From positions 1-47,716 of the forward strand of contig JAJDNW010000118.1 of NCBI GenBank assembly GCA_022340465.1: DNA of 47,716 nucleotides, given 5' to 3'. The notes below the pieces were generated by a model. The model did no database searches. It saw only the letters and a program-made list of their open reading frames with translations, and was not told where the DNA came from. Each line of letters begins with the position of its first letter. Position 1 is the stretch's first letter. Source of the stretch: Deltaproteobacteria bacterium. GTDB taxonomy: Bacteria > Desulfobacterota > Desulfobacteria > Desulfobacterales > B30-G6. Positions 8,551-17,112 of this stretch are shown piece after piece. Position numbers and translations under genes: made by a program.

Positions 8551-9113
8551 ATGAAGACATTTAGGCGACATAAAAATAAATACATGAGCAGATTGTCGTT
8601 CTTCTTACCGGCCTTATCGAAGCATCTTATCTCGTCTTACACGCCGCTTGAATTTACAGATGTACCATGGGCACCTATAACTAAATCCTTATCAACGTCC
8701 AAAATTGCACTGGTTACGACAGCCGGAATACACCACCGATTCCAAAAGCCCTTCGACATGGATGATCCTGCCAGTGATCCAACCCAGTGATCCAACATTT
8801 CGTATAATTGACTCGAAAACTATAGAAGAGAATTTTCTGATAACCCACGATTATTATGATCACCGAGATGCCGACAAAGACCTGAACATTGTTTTTCCGG
8901 TTACACGGGTAAGAGAAATGGCGGCCGCGAAAGTTATTGGCAGTATTGCAGAACACCATTACAGTTTCATGGGCCATATCACCGGTCCGCACCATTTATT
9001 TGAATTTGCCTTTTGGACATCCTTTGGGAGAACCATTCAATAGCACACAGCAGATACGTGTGCTTCAATCTGCCTTGATGCACTTTACTCAATTCTCAAG
9101 CCAGGCACAATAA
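8551..9113 (+). pseudogene. glycine/sarcosine/betaine reductase selenoprotein B family remnant
   Basis: An ATG at 8551 with AGGA 6 nt upstream starts a frame with family motifs: DVPWAPITKSLSTSKIALVTT, FDMDDPASDPT. At 8771-8796 the 13-mer CCAGTGATCCAAC occurs twice in tandem. Removing one copy restores the frame into TFRIIDSKTIEENFLITHDYY, HRDADKDLNIVFP and HYSFMGHI. Beyond GHI the expected central part is absent. A +1 frame resumes with PVRTIYLNLPFGHPLGEPFN and ends QSALMHFTQFSSQAQ at 9113, as in the C-termini of this family. So the gene has a frameshifting tandem duplication plus an internal deletion of the region that normally carries the Cys/Sec-containing site. It is not functional. Confidence 0.75.
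8771..8796 (+). repeat. 13-bp tandem duplication (CCAGTGATCCAAC x2)
   Basis: Two exact adjacent copies at 8771-8783 and 8784-8796 inside the selenoprotein-B-like gene. Thirteen bases is not a multiple of three, so the duplication causes the frameshift; deleting one copy rejoins the conserved SDPTFR segment. Confidence 0.9.
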
Positions 9114-9232
9114 CTGATATTGATCTCAAATGAAACCGTGAAAGCTACATGCTTCCCAAATGGATGAAGGGCAGTCATACGGAGAAAGTGGTTTGACATG
9201 GAGTGATGACGCTCAAAAGGAATCTATTTAAA

Positions 9233-9865
9233 ATGAAATTGATAAAAAGCAAAACAGATCAAATCAGAAAGCAGTATAATCGTATCGCTTTTTTCTACAA
9301 TTCCTTAGAAGCACCAATGGAATGGCTGCGGTTTCGGAACTGGCGTAATCGATTAAAAACAGCGATAGCCGGGCATAGAGCGCTTGAAGTGGGCGTAGGC
9401 ACGGGCAAAAACCTGCCTTATTATCCGATGGACGTGGATGTCACGGCAATTGATTTCAGTCCGCGTATGTTAACTTATGCCAAAAAGACTGCACTCAATC
9501 TAGATATTCATGTCAACTTCCATCTGATGGATGTCCAACATTTAAAATTTCCAGACAATAGCTTCGATACAGTATTTGGCAGCTTTGTCTTTTGTTCGGT
9601 ACCTGACCCTGTAATGGGTCTCAAAGAGATCCGGAGAGTCTGTAAGCCGGGCGGCCGTCTTTTACTGCTTGAGCATGTACGACCCCAGAATGCTTTAGCA
9701 GGGTATCTATTCGATATAATGAATCCGTTTGTAGTTCGTATGATGGGAGCGAATATTAACCGTCGTACCTTAGAGAACATTAACAATGCCGGGTGGGATA
9801 TCATTAAAGATGAGCCACTTTCATACAGTATTGTTCGTTGGGTTGAATCAACACCAAAAACCTAA
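9233..9865 (+). CDS. class I SAM-dependent methyltransferase (UbiE-like)
   Basis: About 210 aa from ATG 9233 (MKLIKSKTDQIRKQYNRIAFFYNS). This start is preferred because AGGA lies about 11 nt upstream; a GTG at 9203 is the alternative. The SAM-binding motif I is ALEVGVGTGKNLPYY, motif II DVTAIDFSPRML, and the motif-III/IV region is FPDNSFDTVFGSFVFCSVPDP followed by PGGRLLLLEHVRP. This is the Methyltransf_11/UbiE pattern. The substrate cannot be told: such genes next to metal-resistance loci may act on thiols, metalloids or quinones. It is the first intact gene of the plus-strand block. Confidence 0.85.
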   Translation: MKLIKSKTDQIRKQYNRIAFFYNSLEAPMEWLRFRNWRNRLKTAIAGHRALEVGVGTGKNLPYYPMDVDVTAIDFSPRMLTYAKKTALNLDIHVNFHLMDVQHLKFPDNSFDTVFGSFVFCSVPDPVMGLKEIRRVCKPGGRLLLLEHVRPQNALAGYLFDIMNPFVVRMMGANINRRTLENINNAGWDIIKDEPLSYSIVRWVESTPKT

Positions 9866-10395
9866 TTGGGATCAATCAATGAGTTTTTTCAATGAACAGA
9901 AAACTTATGAAAGATACAGTCTACAGAGAGTAAACTTTCAATTTATAAACGAGTCAGATATGGTGATAGGGAAAACCATTTTGAACTAAATACGGTTGCA
10001 TTGATATCCATCTGGGAAAAGGCCTCGGTGGAGTGACAATGGCAGGCAGTTCAGAAACGAGCTTACCAATTAGTTTTGGTTTTACAATCAGGATTGGCCT
10101 CATCAGGCATTTAACAATTTAGTAGGTAACTAGCGAATTTTCATGCTCCGTGGCGGCTCGAAGGACCATGAGCGTTTAACACCAGATGATTTTTTTTGCA
10201 ATCTTCCTCATCCTTTTGCGCGGGTGGCTTGATGTCTCCCAACCTCAACCCGATGATGCAGGGCTTATCCCTTTACGCTGGTCGTCAAAATAATGGGTCC
10301 AGGGCCATCAATAAATAAGGCAGGCACCCTATAGCCTCTCTGAGCTCAAGGGAATATTCTTTAGCAAGTAACAAATCAAAGAAAAGGAGTATAAG
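9866..10395. other. 530-bp gene-free gap
   Basis: Both strands were read. No ORF with a plausible start and no RNA gene was recognised. The last 20 bp hold the ribosome binding site (AAAGGAG) of the downstream secreted protein. Confidence 0.4.
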
Positions 10396-10968
10396 ATGAA
10401 ACCCTATAAAGCATTATTCGTTTTGGTAATGATTTTCTGTCTTTCAGGATTTGTCCTTGTATCACCGGGCGAAGCCCAACAAGGCTACGGCATGAAACAA
10501 CAAGGCACGTGGAACTCTGATTCTGGCAATGCCCAAAGTGGCGGATGGAGCTACTGTCCTTACTGTGGTAGCGAGCTCCGAGGACGTAGAAACTACCCTA
10601 TGGGTCCCGGCAGGATGGGCCCTGGGTACGAAGGATATGGTATGATGGGGCGTGGCCATTACGGTCGTCACGGTATGGGACCAGGAATGATGGGACCCGG
10701 CTATTACGACTATCGTGGTATGGGACCGGGGATGATGGGACCCGGCTATGAACGCGACTATCGCCGCTACGAAAAACCGCTGAATAAAGAAGAAGCCAAA
10801 CAGGCCGTGCAGAAAATGATCGACATAAGTCGAAATCCAAATCTGAAAACGGGCGGCATCGAGGATGATGAACAATTCTTTGTCGTCGAGGTCCTCACCC
10901 AGGAGGATTCCTTAGTGGACAAGGTTCAGGTCGACAAGGATACGGGATTGATGCGCTCAATCTACTGA
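10396..10968 (+). CDS. secreted zinc-ribbon, Gly/Met-repeat protein with PepSY-like C-terminus
   Basis: A 190-aa protein. The signal peptide (about 1-28, ending SPGEAQ) is followed by a short rubredoxin/zinc-ribbon-like motif WSYCPYCGSEL (about 52-62). Next come repeats based on GMGPGMMGPGYxDYR (about 70-120), three or four imperfect copies rich in Met and Gly. The C-terminal part (about 128-190) has the helix NKEEAKQAVQKMI, and the strands QFFVVEVLT and VDKVQVDKDTGLMRSIY resemble a PepSY domain. The protein is exported and probably metal-binding. It shares the Gly/Met-rich style with the proteins at 915-1433 and 7576-8017, so these may be parts of one copper/zinc response. Confidence 0.7.
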   Translation: MKPYKALFVLVMIFCLSGFVLVSPGEAQQGYGMKQQGTWNSDSGNAQSGGWSYCPYCGSELRGRRNYPMGPGRMGPGYEGYGMMGRGHYGRHGMGPGMMGPGYYDYRGMGPGMMGPGYERDYRRYEKPLNKEEAKQAVQKMIDISRNPNLKTGGIEDDEQFFVVEVLTQEDSLVDKVQVDKDTGLMRSIY

Positions 10969-11078
10969 TAATAGACCGCAAAGGAATTCGGATCAATTCT
11001 TGCTATCTATGGATAATAGAGGAGCCCCTCGGAGGCAAGATACAACATATCGTAAGGCAAGCCTGAGGAAACAGTTGC

Positions 11079-12311
11079 GTGGACATCTCACATTTTTTTA
11101 AACTCTACGGAGAAGCCGCAAAAACCGCAGCAGGATTTTTCTGGAAATCCGGTTGGGCGTTCGTGTTCGGGTATTCTATCAGCGCGATGATCCAAGCCTT
11201 TATTCCGAAAAGCCGATTGACGCAGTACATGGGGAAACCCGGATTCAAGAGCGTCTCGCTGGCCACCGTTTTCGGCGCTGCCTCCTCGTCATGTTCCTTC
11301 GCTGCGCTAGCCGCAGCCCGAGCTCTGGTGCAAAAAGGAGCCCACTTTATCGTAGCGGTGGCCTTTATGTTCGCTTCGACCAACCTGGTCATCGAACTGG
11401 GAGTGCTGATCCTGATTTTTATAGGTTGGCAGTATTTGGTGGCCGAGGTGGGAGGAGGGCTGATCTTGATCGCTGTCAGCGGTATTTTAATGCACCTTAC
11501 TTATCCGAAATCCTGGATACAAGAAGCCCGTGACAAGGCAAAACATGGAAAATCTGAAGAAGAGGACTTTGACTGGCGCCAACGCATCAGGTCCACCGAA
11601 GGATGGAATCTGGTTGGCAAAAAATTCGGTGACGATTGGGCCATGGTGTGGGAGGAAATTCTCATCGGTTTCACGGTTGCCGGGTTCATGGCTGTGCTGG
11701 TGCCGGCCACATTCTGGGCAACAATTTTCCTGGCCGACTTTGGGGATAGCCTGCCATCCTGGCTGATCGTTCTGGAAAACGCTGCAGTAGCTCCTTTCGT
11801 GGCAGCTGCTACCTTCATTGGTTCCATGGGCAACATTCCCCTGGCAACGGTACTCAACACCAACGGAGTGCTCTTTGCCGGAATCATGGGCTTCATCTAC
11901 TCGGACCTCATGGTCCCCCCCTTGGTACAGGTTAACGCGGAATACTACGGCTGGAGAATGGCCCTGTATATCGCAGGCGTCATGTATGTAAGCATCGTCA
12001 TTACCGCATTGACGCTGAACGGCACCTTCGCCCTCATCGGCATCGTGCCGGAAGGCCGAAAAGCCGTGTCTCAAATCTCCCAATTCAAGATAGACTACAC
12101 TTTCTGGATGAATCTGGCCTCCGCTGCCATCGTCGTAGTTATGGTTGCCTTGCGGCGACGTCATAGGGAATCCCGTCAACACCATGGAGGTCACGGCCAT
12201 GGTGGCATGGATCATCGCGGAGGACTTAGCCCGAAGAGGATGATCGCCTATCTGTGTATTGGGATTTTAGTATGCGGATTCGTCGCCTATGGGCTTACAA
12301 CCTTTCGGTAA
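11079..12311 (+). CDS. UPF0718/YraQ-type permease, putative metal efflux
   Basis: A 410-aa inner-membrane protein with about eight to ten helices. The start is GTG at 11079 with GAGGA upstream. The conserved SSSCSFAALAAARALVQKGA segment (about 68-87) and a second related segment, AATFIGSMGNIPLATVLNTNGV (about 245-266), are the paired signature of UPF0718/DUF318 permeases. That family includes the arsenic exporter ArsP and putative Cu/Zn efflux proteins. A His-rich cytoplasmic or periplasmic loop (RQHHGGHGHGGMDH, about 365-380) before the last helix suggests metal binding. Its place at the end of the metal-stress block fits a metal or metalloid exporter; the substrate is unknown. Confidence 0.8.
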   Translation: MDISHFFKLYGEAAKTAAGFFWKSGWAFVFGYSISAMIQAFIPKSRLTQYMGKPGFKSVSLATVFGAASSSCSFAALAAARALVQKGAHFIVAVAFMFASTNLVIELGVLILIFIGWQYLVAEVGGGLILIAVSGILMHLTYPKSWIQEARDKAKHGKSEEEDFDWRQRIRSTEGWNLVGKKFGDDWAMVWEEILIGFTVAGFMAVLVPATFWATIFLADFGDSLPSWLIVLENAAVAPFVAAATFIGSMGNIPLATVLNTNGVLFAGIMGFIYSDLMVPPLVQVNAEYYGWRMALYIAGVMYVSIVITALTLNGTFALIGIVPEGRKAVSQISQFKIDYTFWMNLASAAIVVVMVALRRRHRESRQHHGGHGHGGMDHRGGLSPKRMIAYLCIGILVCGFVAYGLTTFR

Positions 12312-12975
12312 AAATTAGAATGCATGCATAGGTGACGTACAAACAAGGCGGAATTGAATACCACCCGGTCGGTGATAGCGGGAGAATTGTGAGCGAAGGA
12401 ATTTTTCCCGTTCATGGGTTGTAATCATGCGAGAGGGTGAATGGGCTTGGCCAAGCATTATGTCCGCAAACCCAAAGTTTTAATATTACATTGAGCGAAT
12501 GAAATGTAGAGGCTTGCATCTCCAACATAGTTCGGCGATGAACCTTGTCAAAGAAGGACTTGACGTCAGCCTCGAAAATCACATTCGCTCCGCCTTTGCT
12601 CGGCCGGGTCCAGGTGCCTGCTGTTCCCCGACGTCATCGCTCTTATGCGGTGCTCCGACTTCCTGATCATCATCGGCCTAAGCTCCGGTTCCCCTTGCTG
12701 TCGGCTTACCCCATTGCTGGCGCTTTGTTCTTGGCCGGGCAACGCACAGGCCAGCTGGCGCGTTCCCGTTGGAGATTGGTCACCGGCCCCCCATACAGCC
12801 GGAAGATTGATGGGAAATGATCAGGATCTCCCATCAAAGGCTTCTTTTGCTAATAAAAATCTGACAGGGCATCAGACCATTGATAGATTGCTATGTGAGA
12901 CATTTGATATTTAGCGTAAGAATTCTGTGTCATCTTGGGGGTCAAATAAATTGATTCTTATACGTAAAATGTGGA
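12312..12975. other. gap holding a degraded group II intron
   Basis: This 660-bp gap separates the plus-strand permease from the minus-strand mycofactocin locus. It has no intact gene. The middle contains the intron remnant listed separately. About 12312-12480 and 12810-12975 show nothing recognisable. Confidence 0.5.
12490..12800 (-). mobile_element. degenerate group II intron / reverse transcriptase remnant
   Basis: On the minus strand, 12592 to about 12490 encodes NVIFEADVKSFFDKVHRRTM. This is the RT motif around the first catalytic Asp of group II intron maturases (canonical form V-x-E-A-D-I-K-x-F-F-D). The adjacent 12593-12800, read on the minus strand, resembles from memory the leader that precedes intron ORFs (GGTGACC..., CGGGAACGCGCCAGCTGGC, GAAGTCGGAGCACC). 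Most of the RT, the maturase domain and domain V are missing, so the element is dead. RT motif confidence is good; the leader match is weaker. Confidence 0.6.
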
Positions 12976-13266
12976 TTAGCCCCCTGCAACCGGTGGAAAC
13001 AAGGCTACTTCGTCATTGTTGCATAGGTGGGTCTCCAGCTTATGCGGCAGGGTTGTATAGTGGCGGCCATTGACCAGCACCTTCAACATGTTGCTGATTT
13101 TTTTGGTTTTGGGGTCAAACACCTGATTTTTCAGGTGGTCGCCAAATTCTTCACAAAGCCCTTCCAACAGTTCCCTCAGCGTCAAATCATCGATTTCCAA
13201 TTCGATTTTGGTAAGATTTCCCATCACTTTCCGGAGCGTTAGAAAAGGCTTTACCGTAATTTTCAT
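12976..13266 (-). CDS. MoaD/ThiS-family sulfur carrier
   Basis: A 96-aa ubiquitin-fold protein ending in the obligatory Gly-Gly (ALFPPVAGG). The central part has VLVNGRHYTTLPHKLETHLCNNDEVALFPP, as in MoaD, where the C-terminal Gly is adenylated and thiocarboxylated to give sulfur to molybdopterin. It is the last gene of the mycofactocin locus. Small MoaD-like genes are often found with tungsten aldehyde ferredoxin oxidoreductases, so it probably helps make the pterin cofactor of the AOR at 31301-33172. That link is inferred. The ATG has GGAG 6 nt upstream. Confidence 0.85.
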   Translation of the reverse strand: MKITVKPFLTLRKVMGNLTKIELEIDDLTLRELLEGLCEEFGDHLKNQVFDPKTKKISNMLKVLVNGRHYTTLPHKLETHLCNNDEVALFPPVAGG

Positions 13267-13299
13267 TTTTACTCCATAAAGAGGTCGCTGATTTCCCCT

Positions 13300-14448
13300 C
13301 TAAATGTTAAAATATTTATCCAATCCCATATGGCGGTGCATTTCCATAAACTTCACACCGCCGGTCTGCCACAGCATTTTCAAATAGTGCCAGCCTTCGA
13401 AGGGTAGTGAATACCGCTCCAGCCCGGGCTCCGTGCAGCTGTGGCACTGGGGGAGGCGTCCGATGGTTTTCCTTATCCGGCCCGCCCGATCCGAAGAAAA
13501 CAGGTCTCCAACATCCGTTTCCGTGACATTGCCGACGCTCGCATTGATCAGGGGGCACAAAAACACCTCCCCGTTGCTGCGCACGAAGAAATAGTTGAAC
13601 CCGCAGGAACAAGGCTTACTCACCGAGCCTGTTTCAAAGTATTCCACCAGCGATCGGCCGTGAAAACTCCACTGAAACCGATCGCCGGAAAAAAAAGTGA
13701 TCATTTTCTGCAAATCCTGTTCGTCGAAGGCAAGATCTTCGGCCCGGTCCGGGTTCAGGTAGCGGCCCTCGGTGATGATGCACGGCGAAATGATGGTAAA
13801 CAGTCCTCTTGCTTCCGCATAGCGCGCAATGCCGTCAAGTTCATCCACGTTGAGCGGCAGGATAGTTGTCTTCACGCCTACGATCAGATTAGGAAAGGAT
13901 TTTCTCAAACCAACGAGGGCTTCGATGGTCCGGTCGACCGTCGGCCAGGCACCTGGAAAATTTCTGATCCGGTCATGCAGATCGCTAACGGCGTCCAGGG
14001 CACAGACCACTACGAGGTCGAGGCCTTGCTCCTGCATGATCGGCATCATGGCCTCTACGGCAGGCAGCACCCTCTCCGGCAAAAGGCCGTTGGTCGTGAC
14101 GGCAATGGACTTAAGGCCTGCATAATGGTCGTGCTTCAGGGTACAGATGCCGTTGAAAAGCTCCACCAGGTCACTGCGCAGGAACGGCTCGCCCCCGGTA
14201 ATATCCAACTCTCGAATATCCATGAATAGGTCCGAAGAGAGCAGGCTGAGCCATTGATCCATTGTCAGATTAGGCACGTCATGTGAAATCTTCCAGATAT
14301 TGCACATGACGCAGCGGGCCACACAATCATGGGTGATCTCCAAGCTTAAAGCCTGCGGCCTTCCAGGCCGGCCCGTGCGCCTCAGGTACCGATAGCGCAA
14401 GGCATTTTTGAGCAGTCCTGCGGCAATTTTCGCTGTTTCCATGGTCAT
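13300..14448 (-). CDS. radical SAM/SPASM-type protein (second extra)
   Basis: About 382 aa when started at ATG 14448, whose ATGA overlaps the stop of the preceding gene. The radical SAM site is CVARCVMC (CxxxCxxC), followed by the SAM-binding ITGGEPFLRSDL. The C-terminal auxiliary cluster region has CSCGFNYFFVRSNGEVFLCPL, SVGNVTE, and CHSC, a shortened SPASM-like domain. Such proteins modify peptides or cofactors. Its position between another radical SAM gene and the MoaD-like gene leaves two options: tungstopterin cofactor modification for the AOR (compare the cmo genes beside archaeal AORs), or an added step in mycofactocin maturation. The sequence does not decide. Confidence 0.8.
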   Translation of the reverse strand: MTMETAKIAAGLLKNALRYRYLRRTGRPGRPQALSLEITHDCVARCVMCNIWKISHDVPNLTMDQWLSLLSSDLFMDIRELDITGGEPFLRSDLVELFNGICTLKHDHYAGLKSIAVTTNGLLPERVLPAVEAMMPIMQEQGLDLVVVCALDAVSDLHDRIRNFPGAWPTVDRTIEALVGLRKSFPNLIVGVKTTILPLNVDELDGIARYAEARGLFTIISPCIITEGRYLNPDRAEDLAFDEQDLQKMITFFSGDRFQWSFHGRSLVEYFETGSVSKPCSCGFNYFFVRSNGEVFLCPLINASVGNVTETDVGDLFSSDRAGRIRKTIGRLPQCHSCTEPGLERYSLPFEGWHYLKMLWQTGGVKFMEMHRHMGLDKYFNI

Positions 14449-15533
14449 GGATTCCAGTTGTAAACCGATTTTCTCAAGTGGCAGCGGTCTTCCACCGACG
14501 TGAAGTTTCCACTGGCGGCGTAAGCCCTTCCTGAACAGCCGCCTGCACAATGTTCCTTGCCCACGCACGTTTTGCAAGGCTTCAATTCCTCACGCCGCCG
14601 GTGGTCCAGCACGGGCAAGCAGGCCCACAACCCTAAAGCCTTGGTTATGACGCTTTCCAGTGAACGTTCGTGGGCGCCTTCGACAGCGAAGGCCGGCGCC
14701 GGCATGTAATGGCAGGGATACACCAACCCTTGTGCGTCGATATATGGTGTTTCGATACATACGCATCTTTGTGCGGACCCTTGGGATCTGCCCTTGAACC
14801 ACTCCAAGGCGGCAATGTTGCCTATCCTTTCGTAGCGGGATCTGAATACCGTATCGGTTTGGTAAAGGTCCAGCAGGCGCTCGTATTGTTGAGGCGTGGG
14901 AGGGGCGATGTGGTCCGACGCTTTGGCGCGCCCCTGGGAAACCAGGGTGCCGCTAACACACCTTGAAATGCCCATCTCATCAGCCAATTCCAGCAGCAGG
15001 GGCAAATCGGCAAAATTGTGCACCATCTCGGTAAAGGCCACCTGGGTCTGTGGGCCGAGTCCGGATTCACATAGATGCCTCAACCCTGAGAGCGAGCGTT
15101 CAAAACTGCCCTTTCCTCTAACCATGTCGTGGGTTCTGGGTCCCGTGCCGTCCAGGCTTATCTGGACCAATATACGGGCACCTTCGACCGCCTTCAATTT
15201 ATCCACAACGGCATCGTCGATCAAGGTGCCGTTGGTCTGCAAGGTAACCCGCTTTATTCCAGCCTGCCCGCAGGCCTGCTCCAAAATGGTGTACCAGTCA
15301 GGGTGGAGCAACGGCTCCCCGCCGGCAAGGCAGATCTCTTCCGTTCCCAAGTCGGCAATTTCGTTTACCAGCCTCCCAAGGGTTTGTGTCGGGACCGGTG
15401 GAAAGGATTTTACCGAACCGCTGTCCGGCCAACAATGGCGACACCTCAAATTGCAGGCGTTGGTCATCGATAGAGTGACCATTCTTGGCGATCTTAAGCC
15501 TTTAGTTTTTATTTTCTCATGAAATAGTGACAT
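14445..15533 (-). CDS. radical SAM/SPASM protein (first extra)
   Basis: A 362-aa protein. The radical SAM motif is CNLRCRHC (about 27-34), followed by LAGGEPLLHPDW and QISLDGTG. The SPASM region (about 255-355) has CVCIETPYIDAQGLVYPCHYM, CKTCVGKEHCAGGC and a last ligand in SVEDRC, which would bind two auxiliary [4Fe-4S] clusters as in MftC, PqqE and AlbA. The start overlaps the end of the MftF gene by 17 nt, so the two are translationally coupled. It is related to MftC but distinct, so it is not a simple duplicate. It could modify the mycofactocin peptide further or act on the AOR cofactor. Confidence 0.85.
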   Translation of the reverse strand: MSLFHEKIKTKGLRSPRMVTLSMTNACNLRCRHCWPDSGSVKSFPPVPTQTLGRLVNEIADLGTEEICLAGGEPLLHPDWYTILEQACGQAGIKRVTLQTNGTLIDDAVVDKLKAVEGARILVQISLDGTGPRTHDMVRGKGSFERSLSGLRHLCESGLGPQTQVAFTEMVHNFADLPLLLELADEMGISRCVSGTLVSQGRAKASDHIAPPTPQQYERLLDLYQTDTVFRSRYERIGNIAALEWFKGRSQGSAQRCVCIETPYIDAQGLVYPCHYMPAPAFAVEGAHERSLESVITKALGLWACLPVLDHRRREELKPCKTCVGKEHCAGGCSGRAYAASGNFTSVEDRCHLRKSVYNWNP

Positions 15534-17094
15534 TTTGTGGTTGCGGCTTGGAAATCCTCGGGTTTACGGCATTGAAAGACAGCTGCTTCGTACATTGCCA
15601 CCACACACCCGCCTGATAGGACAGCTGCTCCATTGTAAAATAGACCATGAACCGGACCAGGTCCAATTTCGGTTTCTTGAGAAAAAACTCCACCAGGCCG
15701 TTCAGCAGATGCATGGCGGCAACAATGGTTGCTGCCATGGGTAACATGGAAAATGTAATAATTGCCCAGGCCAAGTAATATCGTGAAAAAAAAGCGCTGC
15801 AGTGAAAAAAAAGCGCTGCATAACTGCGGCAGAGAGAAATCGCCACCATGCCGAACGATATCCCCAATCCCCTTTGTTTCATATGGTTGGACTTGAAAAC
15901 GGATTCACCGAGGAGAACAACGCAAGGTAAAAGCAGCGGCCATAAGGACTTGAACCCTACTACAGCTAAAAGACCAACCCAGAACAGGGATGCCCAGGGC
16001 GAAAAAACCATTTGTTTGACTTTCCCGGGGTAAAGACGGTTCAGCAAAGGCTCCGAGGTCCCGTAATCGAAACGTCTTCTGCAAAACGCAACAAGCCGGT
16101 TGCGATGTTTGTGAAACACCTTGCCGGAAGGCAGATAATCGATATGAAATCCCAGTCGCCGGATGCGCCAGCACAGGTCCACATCCTCGCCGACCACTAG
16201 CTGCTCGTTAAAACCGCCGGCCTGAAGAAAAACCTCATGGCGCACCAGCAAATTACATGAAGGAACATAAAAAAAGGGATTGTTGCTCGCTGACCGCTTA
16301 GGCCACGATCCCATCTTCAATGACGACCGCACTTGTTCGTACCGGTCCAGCGGTCTTTCGACATAATAGCTTTCAACCATACCGCCCACGGCGGCTATCT
16401 TAAGGTCCTTGAAGGCGGGCACCAGCTCCCGCAGCCAGGTCCTGTCCGCCAGGCAGTCGGAGTCGATGAATGCCAATATATCGCCCCTGGCACTGACCGC
16501 CCCTATATTCCGGCAATAGGGCGCCTGGCGGTTCGTCTTGTTTTGGATCAATGTTACCGGATAATGCGACACACGGTCGGGCGTATCATCCGTCGATGCG
16601 TCGTCCACCACGATAATCTCGAGTTTGTCTTCGGGGTAATCGAGTCTTAAAAGTGAATCCAGACAGGCTGCAATGTCCCGGGGGCGATTGTGGACCGGAA
16701 CAATGACGGATATAAATGGAACCGTTTCCATTTCAGCCACCCCGATCCGCTCCAGAAAACCCCGGCGCACAAGGTCGTCGAGAAACGATTCAATTTTACC
16801 TTTATGCTGATTGTCAACAGCTGCAAGTATATCTTTGAATGGTATGAAAGCGCCTCCTGACAGCAGACTCATAACCTCCCGCCAGCACGGTTTCAGGAAA
16901 ATATATTTCAGGGGATAGGACAGGCACAGGTGAATCCCGCCTTCTGTTTTCGTAAGGCTCACGTTTGCCCGTAAACGATAGGCCAGCGGGCTGGGTCGAT
17001 CTTCGTTTATTCCCATGTGGTTTTGTGGTCGACTTTTTCCCATAGCTGGAAGTAATTTAAACCATTGTTGAAAAAATCTTTGCGTCCTCGCCAT
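15517..17094 (-). CDS. mftF: mycofactocin glycosyltransferase MftF
   Basis: A protein of up to 525 aa. The N-terminal about 120 residues form a PqqD-like region, followed by a GT2 glycosyltransferase domain: FISVIVPVHNRPRDIAACLDS, VVDDASTDDTPD, DSDCLAD (metal-binding DxD-type) and VGEDVDLCWRI (acceptor/ED motif). The C-terminus has several hydrophobic helices. This layout is that of MftF, which in mycobacteria adds a beta-1,4-glucan chain to premycofactocin. The start is uncertain: the ATG at 17094 has no clear ribosome binding site, and ATGs at residues 18 and 27 are alternatives. It lies 18 nt after EtfB in the same operon. Confidence 0.85.
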   Translation of the reverse strand: MARTQRFFQQWFKLLPAMGKSRPQNHMGINEDRPSPLAYRLRANVSLTKTEGGIHLCLSYPLKYIFLKPCWREVMSLLSGGAFIPFKDILAAVDNQHKGKIESFLDDLVRRGFLERIGVAEMETVPFISVIVPVHNRPRDIAACLDSLLRLDYPEDKLEIIVVDDASTDDTPDRVSHYPVTLIQNKTNRQAPYCRNIGAVSARGDILAFIDSDCLADRTWLRELVPAFKDLKIAAVGGMVESYYVERPLDRYEQVRSSLKMGSWPKRSASNNPFFYVPSCNLLVRHEVFLQAGGFNEQLVVGEDVDLCWRIRRLGFHIDYLPSGKVFHKHRNRLVAFCRRRFDYGTSEPLLNRLYPGKVKQMVFSPWASLFWVGLLAVVGFKSLWPLLLPCVVLLGESVFKSNHMKQRGLGISFGMVAISLCRSYAALFFHCSAFFSRYYLAWAIITFSMLPMAATIVAAMHLLNGLVEFFLKKPKLDLVRFMVYFTMEQLSYQAGVWWQCTKQLSFNAVNPRISKPQPQNVTIS

Positions 17095-17112
17095 TCAGGA
17101 TCTGCGAGCATT

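Noticed and set aside
11487-12215. 242-codon minus-strand ORF opposite the permease
   Set aside because: The plus-strand permease has clear conserved motifs and a continuous frame; the antisense frame has none.
12545-12914. Plus-strand ORFs of about 90 codons near the intron remnant
   Set aside because: They are antisense to the RT fragment and intron leader; the minus strand gives the recognisable RT motif.
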